From NCBI GenBank assembly GCA_027943245.1, contig JANDJZ010000439.1, forward strand, positions 1-34,419: a stretch of 34,419 nt of DNA. Reading direction: 5' to 3'. Origin of the DNA: Acanthamoeba sp. SK_2022b. Lineage: Eukaryota > Discosea > Longamoebia > Acanthamoebidae. The position numbers and the translations under genes are program-made. Numbering within the stretch: position 1 is the stretch's first letter; every line of letters starts with the position of its first letter. Positions 21,805 to 32,044 of this stretch are shown here, piece after piece. Below the pieces are notes generated by a model. The model was not told the DNA's origin, ran no database searches, and worked only from the letters and a program-made list of their open reading frames with translations.

Positions 21805-23271
21805 AGTACATTTGGTTCCGCCGGCAATGCCGCCGATGTCGACCGGCTGGATGGTCTTGAGGTGGGCTGGCATGAAGGCCTCCGAAATGATGATCTTCCC
21901 GTAACTGCGCGCCGACAGCAGGAAATCTCTGGTTGTGGGAGACAACGTGCCCCACGCGCCCGTGTTCGTTTTCGTGTTCCATGCCGTTGATCGGATCGTT
22001 CGTGTTCGTGGGTGGTCTGTGATCAGCTCTCGAGATTTCTCGCGCGGGTGGTTGCGGGGGAGAGGGAGGAGTACCGGGAGAGCTGTGTGAGTTTGTTGGT
22101 GGCGGCGATGCGCTGAGAGAAGGGCGCGTTGGAGCTCATCATGCGCAGCGTCTCGGTGGCCTCCCGAAATCGCTCGCTGCAGCCGCGCGTCGACTCGGCC
22201 CAGTAGGCCGCCAACTCCGAGCCGCCTGATCGCCCCTCTCCCCACGTCATTAATTCATTCTTTGCATGCCCGAGCGTCATTCCATCGCGTGGCGTTACCC
22301 ATATCTTCGTCGCGGTCATGCTCGTTGTCTGTGTGGGTGGTCGGGACTGCAGCAGCGGCCGGCTCTGCGCCGTCCGCGAGCTTGGCCGCGCCGATGGCGT
22401 TCTTCTCCTCCTCCTCCTCGTCGTCGTCTTGGTCGTGGTACAGGTAGACACCACTCGATTTCGTGTCGACCTTGCTGACGTGCGGGGTGAAATTAGTCAG
22501 GTAGCTGTCGTCCGCTCCCGCGCCAACGATAGCCCGTTGGTGGTCGGTCGCCGCCACCGCCGCGTTGTACTTGTGCTGAGGCGGCGCCATGCCCTCGACC
22601 TCCTCGTAGGCCGACGACGAGCCCTCGCCCTCCGTGTCTGCACACAATCGCCAGGCCACAATCGAGCCGTGTGAGCTCACACAAACGAAACCACGCCAAG
22701 CAGCCCTGTGCACTCACCGGGGTAGGCCCCATCCGTCCTACAGCACACGCACACACGCACATGCACACGCACACACGCAATGAGAACAACTCGGGCGTGT
22801 CGCGCGTGTGTCGGGGCACACGCACTCGGGATCGTCGCTGCTGGCTTTGGGCGAGCGCGGTTCGGTGCTCGCGCTGCGTTCGGACAGGTCGTCTTCGGAG
22901 TGGGTGGGCGAGGTGATAGCCGATAGGGAGAGGCTGGGCCGCGGCAGTGACGTCGCGTCCATGGTCAGCACTCGCGCGTAGAGGGCCTCGAGCCTGGCCG
23001 CCTCCGGGAAGCGCTTCTCCTGTTGGTCGCCCTCGCCCAGACCCTAATTTTTATAAATGAAAATAATAATAATATTGTAAAAAAAGAAGCATTTTGTCTC
23101 AATATTATAAAAGTTGATTGTATGTGAATAAAGCCAAGAATTAAAAAATAATAGCAGGAAAAAAGAATGAAGGTGGCGTACGGAGAGCGAAACATGGTGC
23201 GTGAAAGGGCACTCTCCTTCTTTTCTTTCAGCCTTGGTGCCGCCCCCTATGCGACTCCACCACTGCTTCAT
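17604..23271 (-). CDS. CLU-domain/TPR protein, copy B (clustered-mitochondria-like)
   Basis: Twenty-five exons in consistent phase: 23271-23182, 23043-22820, 22737-22718, 22637-22299, 22225-22075, 21928-21810, 21724-21641, 21542-21456, 21342-21225, 21136-21025, 20903-20833, 20727-20690, 20577-20532, 20403-20355, 20265-20126, 20019-19932, 19833-19709, 19570-19447, 19324-19021, 18812-18685, 18550-18481, 18395-18305, 18169-17998, 17908-17878 and 17755-17604. They sum to 2973 nt, 990 residues. Residues about 275-515 are a CLU domain: SYGKIIISEAFMP, VDIGGIAGGTK, GHELKGVMAYY, FRLLAVSLLPISSG, VDLSRVFPPEAP and LYRLLRPELVKRF-PLCSDAF. Residues about 560-680 match the following central region (GINLRHLGRVRHMVGQ, EMCARTVRK). 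The C-terminus has TPR-like helices (AREYFAQSVRADPQDTYSLF, LEYILRAVEADPTHSAAL). CLU proteins (cluA, CLUH) bind mRNAs for mitochondrial proteins and affect mitochondrial distribution. This one is shorter than typical CLUH, has a low-complexity acidic N-terminus and lacks an obvious CLU N-domain, so its role may differ. The start at 23271 and the exon 2/3 junction are the least certain parts. Confidence 0.88.
17757..17822. repeat. (GT)n microsatellite in CLU-B last intron
   Basis: Read on the coding strand, the (CA)n tract runs directly into the acceptor (CACACACAG, exon starts at 17755), so the repeat supplies the splice site. Copy A has only a short imperfect tract at the same place. Confidence 0.95.
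18237..18298. repeat. (GT)n microsatellite in CLU-B intron 22
   Basis: The tract starts just inside the donor (coding strand GTACGCCACACA). The matching intron of copy A has interrupted CACACAC/CACACGC units at 4278-4346. Confidence 0.95.
18562..18628. repeat. (TTG)n trinucleotide repeat in CLU-B intron 20
   Basis: About 22 perfect units, (CAA)n on the coding strand. They are intronic and end 12 nt before the acceptor of the VKALK exon. Copy A carries (GT)n in this intron. Confidence 0.95.
18868..19013. repeat. Compound (GTGTC)/(GT)n repeat in CLU-B intron 19
   Basis: GTGTGTGTC and GTCGTGTC units form a compound repeat that reaches the donor at 19020. Copy A has no comparable tract here. 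Confidence 0.9.
19387..19444. repeat. (GT)n microsatellite in CLU-B intron 18
   Basis: The perfect GT tract begins two bases inside the donor (coding strand GTACACAC). It lies in the segment deleted from copy A. Confidence 0.95.
20281..20349. repeat. (GT)n microsatellite in CLU-B intron 14
   Basis: A perfect tract between exons 14 and 15. Copy A has unique sequence in this intron. Confidence 0.95.
21747..21803. repeat. (GT)n microsatellite in CLU-B intron 6
   Basis: It starts at the donor (coding strand GTACTCCACACA) and fills most of the intron. Copy A has a longer, less repetitive intron here. Confidence 0.95.
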
Positions 23272-23743
23272 CAACTGGCTCGTTGCAACCGTCAACAAGC
23301 AAAAGCACCTGCGCAAGCAAAGTTTGGTTTCCTTGTGCGTGAAGAAATGATAGGAGAAAAAGGACTACGTGCATCGAATGCCAAGAGAAATTAGTGATGC
23401 TGTTCGGAGACATTCCGCCGCCAAGACGACGAAAGCGAAGCTGAACCCAAGCTGCACGACCTGTTCATAAGGCGCTTGACGCTATGCTCTCGCTGCGCCC
23501 CGCACTAAACGCCTCCCCTCGAGTTTCAACTTCAAGATTAGAGCCACTACTCGCTTGCCTCTCTATATCGCCACACGCCCGGCTCGTGCAGCATCTTGCG
23601 CCGCCTCGCCGTTACGGATAACAACGCGTCGTTGCCTTCCATCCCTTTCTGCCACTCGCCTCCTACCTCGAAGTTTGCCAGCAGCTGCGCTTTTGTGCGA
23701 TCGATCCAACAGATTTTACACTTGCTACACGGACACAGAGGAG
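23272..23743. promoter_or_regulatory. Divergent upstream region of CLU-B and P(RPP) synthetase genes
   Basis: This is a 472-bp region between two head-to-head genes. No RNA gene was found. No clear TATA box is visible. An ATG at 23484 opens a short frame that stops before 23640, and could be an upstream ORF or a spliced leader exon of the PRPP synthetase gene. Confidence 0.4.
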
Positions 23744-25420
23744 ATGGACCCTGCCGCTACCCAGCACAAGCACCTTACCCGCGCGGAGCCGAGGACTCAT
23801 CGCCACGTGTCATCGTCGCCCTCGCTGCGGCTACACGGTCAGGACCTGTGGATCTTTGCCTACCCCGAGATGCAGTCCATGGCCGACGGCGTCCTGGAGG
23901 CCCTCACCCATGACCAAGTACGAGCCTTGCATTGAGACGACCCTGTCTCGTCGTACGTGGCTAGAGATGTAGAGACTGAGCATATGCAACAACGCATCGT
24001 AAAGGAGGACGATGAGCCGCTGGTCACGGCGAAGAAGGGAGTCATCAAGTGGGGTCGCTTTCCGGACACGTTTCCCAACCTGTTCATCGACAAGCCCCAC
24101 CAGACCGTGCGCGGCAAGCACCTGGTCTTCTTCGCCTCCTTCTTCCACCCCGAGAGCATGTTTGCCCAACTGTCCGGTAGCCTCCCCTCCCTCGCCCCCC
24201 CCCACTTGGCTGTTCTGACTTGGCCGCCCGATGGGAGGCAGTGCTCTACCATCTGCCGCGGTACTGCGCTCGATCGTTGGTCGTCGTGCTGCCCTACTTC
24301 CCCACCGGCACCATGGAGCGAGTCGACGAAGGTGCTACACGCCCGCCCGTTCCCCAACCAGCCCAACAGCACAACAACTACAACACGGCGTTGTCGTAGT
24401 GCTGACGCGTGCCTTGCGCCGCTACACACAAAGAGGGACAAATCGCTACGGCCATGTCGCTGGCTCGCCTCCTGTCGTCCATCCCGCCGCTGGGCGAAGG
24501 TCCCGCCAAGGTGCTCATCTACGACATCCACGCCCTGGGCGAAAGGTACATGTGGGGCCCCTGTGGCCTCTCTGGCCTTTCCCTGGCGAGCTCCCTCACC
24601 CTCACCACCCTTACGGCGGCGCAGGTTCTACTTTGGCGACAACATCATTCCCATGTTCGAGACGGCCATCCCGCTGATCATCAACAAGATCAAGACTGCT
24701 CACCGGGATGAGGTACCACGGCGTATGATGGTGATGTTGTATGAGTAGTATTAGTAGTAGTTGCGTTGGGAGAGTGGCGCTCATCCCGCCCGTGTCGGTG
24801 GCGCACGCGAGCAGCACGTGGCGATAGCGTTCCCCGACGAGGGAGCGATCAAGCGGTTCGGCGGCCAGTTCGACGAGTTCGACACCATCCTCTGCTCCAA
24901 GGTGCGCGGCGAGGGCAACAGGCGGACGGTCACCGTCAAGGAGGGCGACCCCGCGGGCCGCCACGTCTTCATCATCGACGACCTCGTCCAAACCGGTTCA
25001 CGTTGCCCCCTCCTCGCCATACAGAGAGACGCACCGATTCGTGCTGACGTCAGCACTGGTGGCGCTTGGTCGTTGTTGGCCAGGGGGCACGCTTATCGAG
25101 TGCAAGAACGCGCTGATCAAGCAGGGCGCGAAGGAGGTGTCGGCCTACGTGACCCACGCCATCTTCCCCGGCGAGAGCTGGAAGCGATTCACAGGTTGCG
25201 CCATCTCGCGCACGCACGCAACTCGCACGACACTCACCCACTCCTCTCCCCAATCTCTCGCTCGCCACGACGACCAGACCCGGCCGACGAGAAGCCCTTC
25301 AAGCACTTCTACATCACCGACTCGTGCCCGGGCGTGGCCGAGACGCTCAAGGACACCCGCCCCTTCTCCGTGCTGCCGCTGGCCGAGCCCATCTCCGCCT
25401 TCCTGCGCGAGATCGCCTGA
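23744..25420 (+). CDS. Ribose-phosphate pyrophosphokinase, class II (plant PRS3/4-like)
   Basis: Eight exons: 23744-23917, 23975-24176, 24242-24331, 24434-24545, 24625-24712, 24815-24995, 25084-25194 and 25278-25420. They sum to 1101 nt, 366 residues. It makes PRPP from ribose-5-phosphate and ATP for nucleotide, histidine and tryptophan synthesis. The sequence follows the class II plant-type enzymes: [93 protein letters not shown] (catalytic loop region), KEGDPAGRH and the PRPP-binding loop [14 protein letters not shown]. The sequence shows no frame break. The first in-frame ATG at 23744 was used. The frame is open but without ATG back to 23555, so a spliced upstream start (for example with a targeting peptide) is possible. 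Convergent with the next gene, 89 bp between stops. Confidence 0.92.
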
Positions 25421-25509
25421 TCAGGCCATCTCTCCTCTCTCCTCTCTCTCTCTCTCTCTCTGTTTGCTATGCACACAACACAACAACGGCTGTGGCCTCC
25501 GCCAAGCGC

Positions 25510-26613
25510 TTACTGGCTGCCCAGGAGTCGGTGGCAGGCCCAGGCGGCGAGGGACACGGTGAGGTTGTCCCAGTCGCTCACCGGGAGGGACTCGACGAGC
25601 GTCGCCGCCAGCGTCACGGCCACGACCGAGGGCAGGCACTGCGCCGGGCCGACGCGCAGCCAGCCGCGCGCGTGGAAGAGGCCCAGGTAGGCGCACTGGA
25701 ACGCGAGCGAGGCCACGAAGAAGGCGCACGACCCGGCCCACGTCTTTGACCGGTTGTGCGGCAGTCGCGTCACGCCATACTTGCGGCCAGCCAGGTCCGC
25801 AAAGCCTGCCAGAGATGCGCGCGCGCTGTGTCAGCACAGATGAGGTGAGTCGACGATGAGGCGGAGGAGGACCGTCGCCGGCGCAGAGGATCAGGAGAAC
25901 GGAGATGCCCACGGCCGAGTCACGCCAGTACACGCACGTACAGACCACGAAGATAATCCCTGCACGACCGCCACCACGACGCGCGCGCGCGCCACACGCA
26001 CAACAGGGCGCCACGCCCGCGCGACCGCCACGACGTGTAGCGTGAGAGGAGGGCGAGCGGGGGGGGGGGCAAGGCCAGGCAGAGGAGGGTCTCACCGTAG
26101 ACGAGGGGGCCCTTGAGGAGCTCCGTGCGGTCGCCCGTTCGCGAGAGCGACTTGACGGTCTTCTCGTCCTTGAGCACTCCCTGTCCGTCGCCGTCGTCGT
26201 TTGTTCATGTCGTGTGTCGTGTGTCGTGTGTGTTGTGTGCGGTGGTGGCGCACCAGGCCGAGGAGGGCGAAGCGGAGGGTGATGAGCCCGGGCACGACTG
26301 CAGCCCAGTACCGGGCCTGCTCGTCTTGCGGGAACGCCAGCCAGCACAGAATAAATCTGTTTTGTTGTTATTATTTAAATGATTGAGTATTTGTTTATAC
26401 TCTATTTGTTTTATTTTTTTTCTTTATTAATAATACGGGCGAGTGTTGCGATAGATGGCTGCGCTCGTACAGGGGTCCAGTGCCTACATGAATCCACTTG
26501 CGGCAGGCGTTGGCCGAGAGGAGGCCACGGTCGCGAAGCGTTTCCATGGCCTTGAGCCACAGGAGGGCCACCGCCGTCGTGCCCACCGTCGGCACCAACA
26601 GCCTCGTCTCCAT
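25510..26613 (-). CDS. Phytol/farnesol kinase-like CTP-dependent polyprenol kinase
   Basis: Five exons: 26613-26471, 26356-26254, 26180-26096, 25959-25873 and 25805-25510. They sum to 714 nt, 237 residues. Family marks: [12 protein letters not shown] near the start, [52 protein letters not shown] (the conserved nucleotide-binding stretch), NRSKTWAGS and [17 protein letters not shown]. Plant relatives (VTE5, FOLK) phosphorylate phytol or farnesol with CTP, recycling isoprenoid alcohols. Substrate here is unknown. As a non-photosynthetic organism would lack phytol of its own, farnesol, geranylgeraniol or food-derived phytol are candidates. Several hydrophobic helices indicate a membrane protein. 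It may lack an N-terminal extension seen in plant forms. LSG1 begins its stop 127 bp upstream on the same strand. Confidence 0.88.
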
Positions 26614-26740
26614 CTTTCCTTGGCTCTTTTCTCTTTTTTTTCTTTGTTTGCTGCATTAATTATTTCCAAGAATAGGAAAATCAAAACACCAATGTGCATT
26701 AAGTGTTGCAAATACGAATGGTGGTAAGCCCGCCAGCCTC

Positions 26741-27580
26741 CTATTGGGGCGGCTGGTTGGTGCCCTGCGCCTGTTGGGCGGCCTGCTGGGCGGCCTTGTG
26801 GCGCTGCTGGATGGCGTAGATCTGGGCCTGCGCGATCCTTCGCACCGGCACCACCGAGTGGTACGTGTTCTGCACGCGCGTGAACCCCGCCTTGCCCTTC
26901 CGCCGGCCCGCTGAGTGCGCCACCACCGTGTTCTGCCTCTCATCGTACGACACGTGTCCGCTCTTCTGCTCACGTTCAAAACACAACATTTCAATTAAAA
27001 ATTGTTTTAAAAATAAAATAAAAATGTGTTAATCAATTTATATCAAATAATAATAATAATAAATAAATAAATAAATGATGAGGCGTGCCTTTTCGGCGAG
27101 TCGCTCTCGGCGCAGCTTGACGACCTCGCTGTCCTCTTCGGTGGGCAGCCTGAGGGTGTCCTTGACGTCCCAGCCAAAGGACCTGTACTGCTCGCGCGCG
27201 TTCTCCTCGTCCCACCACTGCGTGAACTCCTTCTCCTTGCCCGGCACCGGGTGGCAGTAGAGCAGCTTGCCCTGCATATGTGTGTGTGCATGTGTGTGCG
27301 CGGCGCGCGCGCGCGCGTGCGTGGGTCAATGATGGTGCCAGCGCGCGCGTGTCTGGAACGAGCCAAGAGAGGGGAAGAGGGAGAGAGGGAGGGCGTACGG
27401 CGACGTAGTCCTTGAGGATGATTCGTGCGGCGCGCGATTCGTCGGGGGAACCGTGGACCGTCATGAAGCCTCGGATGCGGCCGTAGGCCTTGAGCAGCTC
27501 GCTCGGCGTGGGCACACGATTCGGGTCCTTCACCATCGCAGCGCAGCGACGCGGTGAGTCACCACACGACACACACACAC

Positions 27581-27647
<67 letters not shown>

Positions 27648-28871
27648 CACACACACAACCAGGCCTACCTCCTCTTCGGTCGGCTTGGGCAGCATGATGC
27701 CGTAGATGCCCTCCAAGATGCTGCGCGGTATCCGCTCGCAGACCTGGTCCACCGCGAATGCGGCGGTCAGCCTCCACGCCAGCCGCTTGCGCGCGGGCGT
27801 GCGATGTGCAGCGAGGGAGTGAGGGAGGGGGGAGGCTTACGAGAGCGGTGGGGGGCCGGGGGTCGCGCATGTGGTCGATGGGGAGCAGGCCGCTGCAGAT
27901 CATGTCGGCCTTGGTGGTGAGGAACGACGGGAAGACGAGGCCCGGGCAGTCGCACAGCATGATCTGGTCGCTCAGCTTGATGGTCTGCAGGTGCTTCGTC
28001 TTGCCGGGGGTCATGGACACGTTGACCTTCTTCTCGCCGCAGAGCACGTTGATCGTCGACGACTTGCCCACGTTGGGGTAGCCCACCATGCCCACCGTGA
28101 TACCGCCGCCCTCTGCAACCGCCGCCGCCGCCGCCACACCAAACATGAGCCATTTGTGTCGACACACACATGCACACACGCGCACGCACACAGGGCGCAG
28201 GCGAGCAAGTGAAGGGAAGGAGGAGGAGGAGGAACGCACTCTCCTTGGGCGGGCAGTAGGCCAGGATGTGATCCAGGAGCTCGTCGATGCCGTGGACCTT
28301 GGCGAGCCGCTCCACCTCCTCCTCGGACAGGCCGTCCTCGTCCGCATTCGCGGTCTTGTCCTCCTCCTCCTCCTCCTCCTTGTCCTCCTCCTTGTCCTCC
28401 TCCCCCTCCTCCTCTTTGGCGGCTTGAGCCTCGGTGGTCGTGGTCGTGGTGGCTGTCTCGTCGGCGGACTGCTGGTCGTGCTGCTCTTCCGAGGCTTCGC
28501 CATCGGCGGCGTCGGCGTCGCCCTCGTCGTTGGACAGAGGCCCCTCATCGGCGTCATCGGCTTCGGCCTCCTCCTCGTCGTCGTCGTCTTCGTCGTCCGA
28601 GTCGTCGCTCTCCTGCGGTTGCGGCTGTCGCGGCTGTCGGTGCCTGACGGCGGGCTTCGAGTCGGCGTCGACGAGGCCGGCCTCCTCCGCCTCCAGCTTC
28701 CTCAGCTCGGCTTCGCGCGCCTCCTGCCTCAGCCTCTCGTAGTTGGCCGACCAGAACAGGAAGTGGAGCCCCTTCGAGTGGAAATACCTCGTCCACATGA
28801 GCCTACACACACGCCCCAATCGTTAAGGAGGCGCTCGTTGACGACACAACAACAACAACAACAACAACAAC

Positions 28872-28922
<51 letters not shown>

Positions 28923-30137
28923 GCAGGAGAGAGAGAGAGAGAGAGAGGATACCTCTGTCGAGTGGTGAGCAAGTCCGCTTTGTTGATGAGGAGAAGGCTC
29001 TTCTTGGTGGGGTCCACCTCCTTGACGTACTTGTCCAAATCTGTACACATCACCATCGGATTACGCGCGTCCACGATCTGTTTCCGATCAAAGCGCGAGT
29101 CGCGTCGCGTCGTGTCAGCGCCTGTTTGCGACGGGAACGGACACACGGCGCTGGTGGTGAGAACGCGTCATACCTGCACGATGACTTGAGATCGCTCCAC
29201 CACGCGCCACAGCTGACGCCACACCTCGAGGTTCTTCTCGAACGGGGTGAGCACGAGGTCCTCCTGCTGCTCCAGCCTGGACACGCGACCGCGGCAGCGT
29301 TAGCAGCGATGGCCGATGGCCCGAGCCAACACTGCTCGCCCAATGGGGAGAGGTCACAGGACGGGGCGTGGACGTACTCGGCCAGCGATTTGCGCCACTC
29401 GAGGAAGCACTGCTTCTCGTTGTGGTCCAGCTCCAGGGGCGTCATCGTGGCGTCCCAGGCGGGTCTGCGCGAGGCGGTCAGCAGAGGGTCAGCAGTCCGC
29501 GCCACGCGGGCGGAGGCACTGGTGGAGAGAGAGAGAGAGAGAGACATGTCGCTGGGAACGGTACCTTCGTGGAATTCTGAGGTCGTTGGCATGCTTGAGC
29601 TGCAGCTCGAGCTGCTTTGCGGTGGCCTGCGTACGCACTGCGTAGGGCAACGACCATGTTGGCAGAACAATATAGGATGAGAAAAGATATCGCACAAAAA
29701 TGCAAATAAATAAAGAAAAACAAATAAACAAACAAGAGAATAAATCGCGAAAGCTGAAGAAAGATGCGCGTGGTGTCTTCACCTGTGTACGATTGTGTGG
29801 TGAGAATGACCACGTTCTGCTTCTCGGCAAGGAACTCCTTCTCCGCAAGATCGGCTTGCAGAAGGAAATCGCCCAAATCGCTGGTTTGGGTCAGTGAATT
29901 GAGCTTGTTCAGAGCAGCTTTCTTCTGGGTCTCCTCAATGTCCGTTGGGTAGAACTAGTGGATTCCAATGGAGATAAGTTGCTGTTTCTAATCCTCTAAT
30001 TGATGCATTTACCGCATGGGGAATTGGCGTACGTTAATCTTATCGTGAGTTGTGGGCGCCGCCCTGCGCTTCCGGTCCTTGTCACGCACCATCGCGCGAC
30101 CCAGCTCTCCACGTCCCTTTCCTCCTCTCTTCGGCAT
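26741..30137 (-). CDS. LSG1: Large subunit GTPase 1 (LSG1), circularly permuted GTPase
   Basis: Twelve exons: 30137-30033, 29954-29783, 29637-29565, 29464-29378, 29276-29174, 29077-28953, 28802-28240, 28112-27841, 27743-27669, 27527-27399, 27271-27089 and 26965-26741. They sum to 2112 nt, 703 residues. Motifs come in permuted order: G4 NKADLL (about 212-217), G5-like FWSAN, then G1 GYPNVGKSST (420-429), G2 TPGKTKH, G3 DCPGL. Other family blocks are IPRRPAW, LTPFEKNLEVWRQLWRVVER, VDARNP, VCERIPRSILEGIYGI and LKDYVAGKLLYCHPVPGK. LSG1 acts in the cytoplasm, releasing the export adaptor NMD3 from pre-60S ribosomal subunits. Between G5 and G1 is an unusually Asp/Glu-rich insert of roughly 150 residues. 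The last intron appears to use a GC donor (AAG/GCACGC at 27088), because no GT in frame is available there. The C-terminus is basic, then Gln/Ala-rich. Confidence 0.93.
27582..27645. repeat. (CA)n microsatellite in LSG1 intron 9
   Basis: An almost perfect CA tract. On the coding strand it is (GT)n and lies shortly after the donor at 27668. Confidence 0.95.
28846..28920. repeat. (CAA)n-(CA)n compound microsatellite in LSG1 intron 6
   Basis: About nine CAA units (28846-28872) run directly into a perfect CA tract (28873-28920), followed by (GA)n at 28927-28947 near the donor. Confidence 0.95.
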
Positions 30138-30329
30138 TCTTCTCCTTTCTTTCTACTCTGAATCAATGATGATTGATTCCAATCTTTCTTGGTTTTCCGC
30201 TACTCTCTATTTCGCCGGCTATTTCCTTCACGCCGATTTCTTTCTTTCCACTTATTTTCTGGATCGAACGGGCTGCACGCTACAGAACGCACTGGTTTAT
30301 TTACACACGAGTGTCGTCGTTCGTTTCTC

Positions 30330-30560
30330 CACGAGGGCGAGGAAGCCAGGGAGAGGGCCCGTTGGATGCACTGCTTGTTCGCACGCGCGCGTCCACGCAC
30401 TCTGGTCCTCAGCCGCCAACGACGCTCCTCCTGTCATCATCACTCCCGCACGCACGCACGCACCGTCATCCCCCTCATACCAACTCCATCTCTCTCTCTC
30501 TCTCTCTCTATCGCTGCCTATCTCTTGTTCTCTCACGCTCATTGCTCGCACACGCCCCAT
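30330..30560 (+). repeat. Inverted repeat, left arm
   Basis: The core GTCCACGCACTCTGGTCCTC and the following CAGCCGCCAA are matched in reverse complement at 31178-31209. Flanking GGGCCCGTTGGATGCACT (here) and GGGCCCGCTGGATACACT (other arm) also match. Similarity fades toward about 30560, where both arms read CTCACGCT followed by CGCACACGCC-like text. Confidence 0.7.
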
Positions 30561-31034
30561 TCCCGCCCCCTGCTCGCTCTCTCTTCGGCCCACGAGCGAG
30601 TTATTGTTATAAAATTTATGCTTTTCGGCCAGCCATTCGCCCGGAGTTGAATTCTCCCGGAGTTCGCGCTAACACCGGTCCAATACACACAGCGATCAAC
30701 ATCATCAATACCAATCTTCCCTCACTCACGCAATGGGCCCCTCCTGAGCAGCCAGAAGGGCCAGAGTCAGCTCCGCCAACAAGAGGCGGCTCTGTGTGCG
30801 GGAGTGCTTTTTTCGCCCGGCTCATGCCACTGTCCGTAGTCCGGCCGCCTGTCCCGCTGCATCCCTCTCTATGACCCTCTCCTCCCATTCTCTTCTCCTC
30901 GTCTTCCTCCTCGCCGTGCTGCTTCTCTATGCTCCTTCTCTTGCGCTCGGTGCTCACGCTTCTCTCCATGCTCTCTGGTGGTGGGCGCGGCGGTGCGGGA
31001 GGAGGCGCAGGAGCGGCGCGCTGGTGTGGGCGCG

Positions 31035-31270
31035 GGCGTGTGTTAGAGCGATAAGCGTGAGAGCGAGTGAGAGTCAGAGAGGGTGTGGGGAGGTGACGGT
31101 GTGGTGAGGTGACGGTGTGTGCGTGCGTGCATGTGCGTGCGTGTGTGTGCGTGCGTGCGGAGAGATGGGCAGGAGCATTGGCGGCTGAGGACCAGAGTGC
31201 GTGGACGCGCGTGGACGAGGAGTGTATCCAGCGGGCCCTTTCCCTTGCTCTCCCTCGCCGTCATGCATGT
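31035..31270 (-). repeat. Inverted repeat, right arm
   Basis: This arm is a reverse-complement copy of the left arm at 30330-30560, with small indels and a longer GTGC/GTGT tract at 31115-31160. The arms enclose about 470 bp. Pairing would not be perfect, so this is an older duplication rather than a fresh palindrome. Confidence 0.7.
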
Positions 31271-32044
31271 CAGAGCATACAAGAGTGTGTGTTCAGCAGA
31301 AGCAACAACAGCAAGTCGCGTTCGTTTTTTCATGTCGCAGCTTCTTGTTAAATGCGCAACGGCTCGGGTGTGGTTCTCGTGACAATGGCTTGACCCATTG
31401 TTGCCAGCCGGACACCGGTGGGCCACTTCGCCGACAGTCGATTGAGCGTGGCGCAGCTTCCGGTTCCTCCGTCGTCGGCTGTGCATGATTGGACTGACAA
31501 ATATTGGCATTTATTGGGCTGGGGTAGCGCAGTTGGTTGCCTTCACACACAGATTGCCAGCGAGCACCCGAAGAGAAGATGACCCTGTTTTTTGAAAAGA
31601 AAGACTGGCTGCCTTTCCTTGTGCTAAAGGAGAGGCGCCGACGTATGGCATCGATACGATAGAGTTGATTTTTTGATGATGATGATGATAAGAGAGATAC
31701 TGAATCACCACGTAGAAGGAGGAGAGGTATGCTGCGCGAAAGCAGCAGGTACGTGTTATTATCATCATTCCCTTCTCTCGTTTCGCTTCGCCAGGTCCCC
31801 CTCCCCCCCGCTTCGCGGCTCGACAATAAAATCACGATAAATTCATTTCTTAGTTGAATTTTTACAAAACACAAGAGCGCGCTGATTGGTCAGCGTCGAT
31901 TTGGGGAAGAGGGATCGGTGGCAGGTTTCTGTCCGGGAGGCACGGTGGGCGTTGGGGCTGACGCGGTCGAGGTTCGTCTTCTTCTTCACCGTAACCCTCT
32001 ACAAAGCACACCAACTCACCTACTAACTACATCACCAGTCAACG

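Larger units (their letters stand above)
30138..32044. other. 1.9-kb intergenic region with inverted repeat
   Basis: This lies between the divergent LSG1 and mucin-like genes and should hold both promoters. It contains the inverted repeat listed separately. A possible signal-peptide start lies at 30871 (MTLSSHSLLLVFLLAVLLLY, then LALG), but no convincing continuation was found. A tRNA-like D-arm string is at 31518-31540. A reverse-strand open stretch of 193 codons (31293-31874) has no family signature and is Ser/Arg-rich. No gene is supported. Confidence 0.5.

Noticed and set aside
28088..29680. A 530-codon forward open stretch opposite LSG1
   Set aside because: It is the GC-rich antisense shadow of LSG1 exons and runs through its introns and microsatellites. 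Every LSG1 exon fits the opposite strand in phase.
30871..31107. Small secreted-peptide gene starting MTLSSHSLL
   Set aside because: The signal-like start is attractive, but what follows is Arg/Trp-rich repeat-derived sequence and no donor-acceptor pair gives a convincing product.
31518..31600. Possible tRNA (GGGGTAGCGCAGTTGGTTGCC)
   Set aside because: The D-arm-like string is present, but no matching acceptor stem, anticodon stem or T loop could be folded in the next 100 bases.
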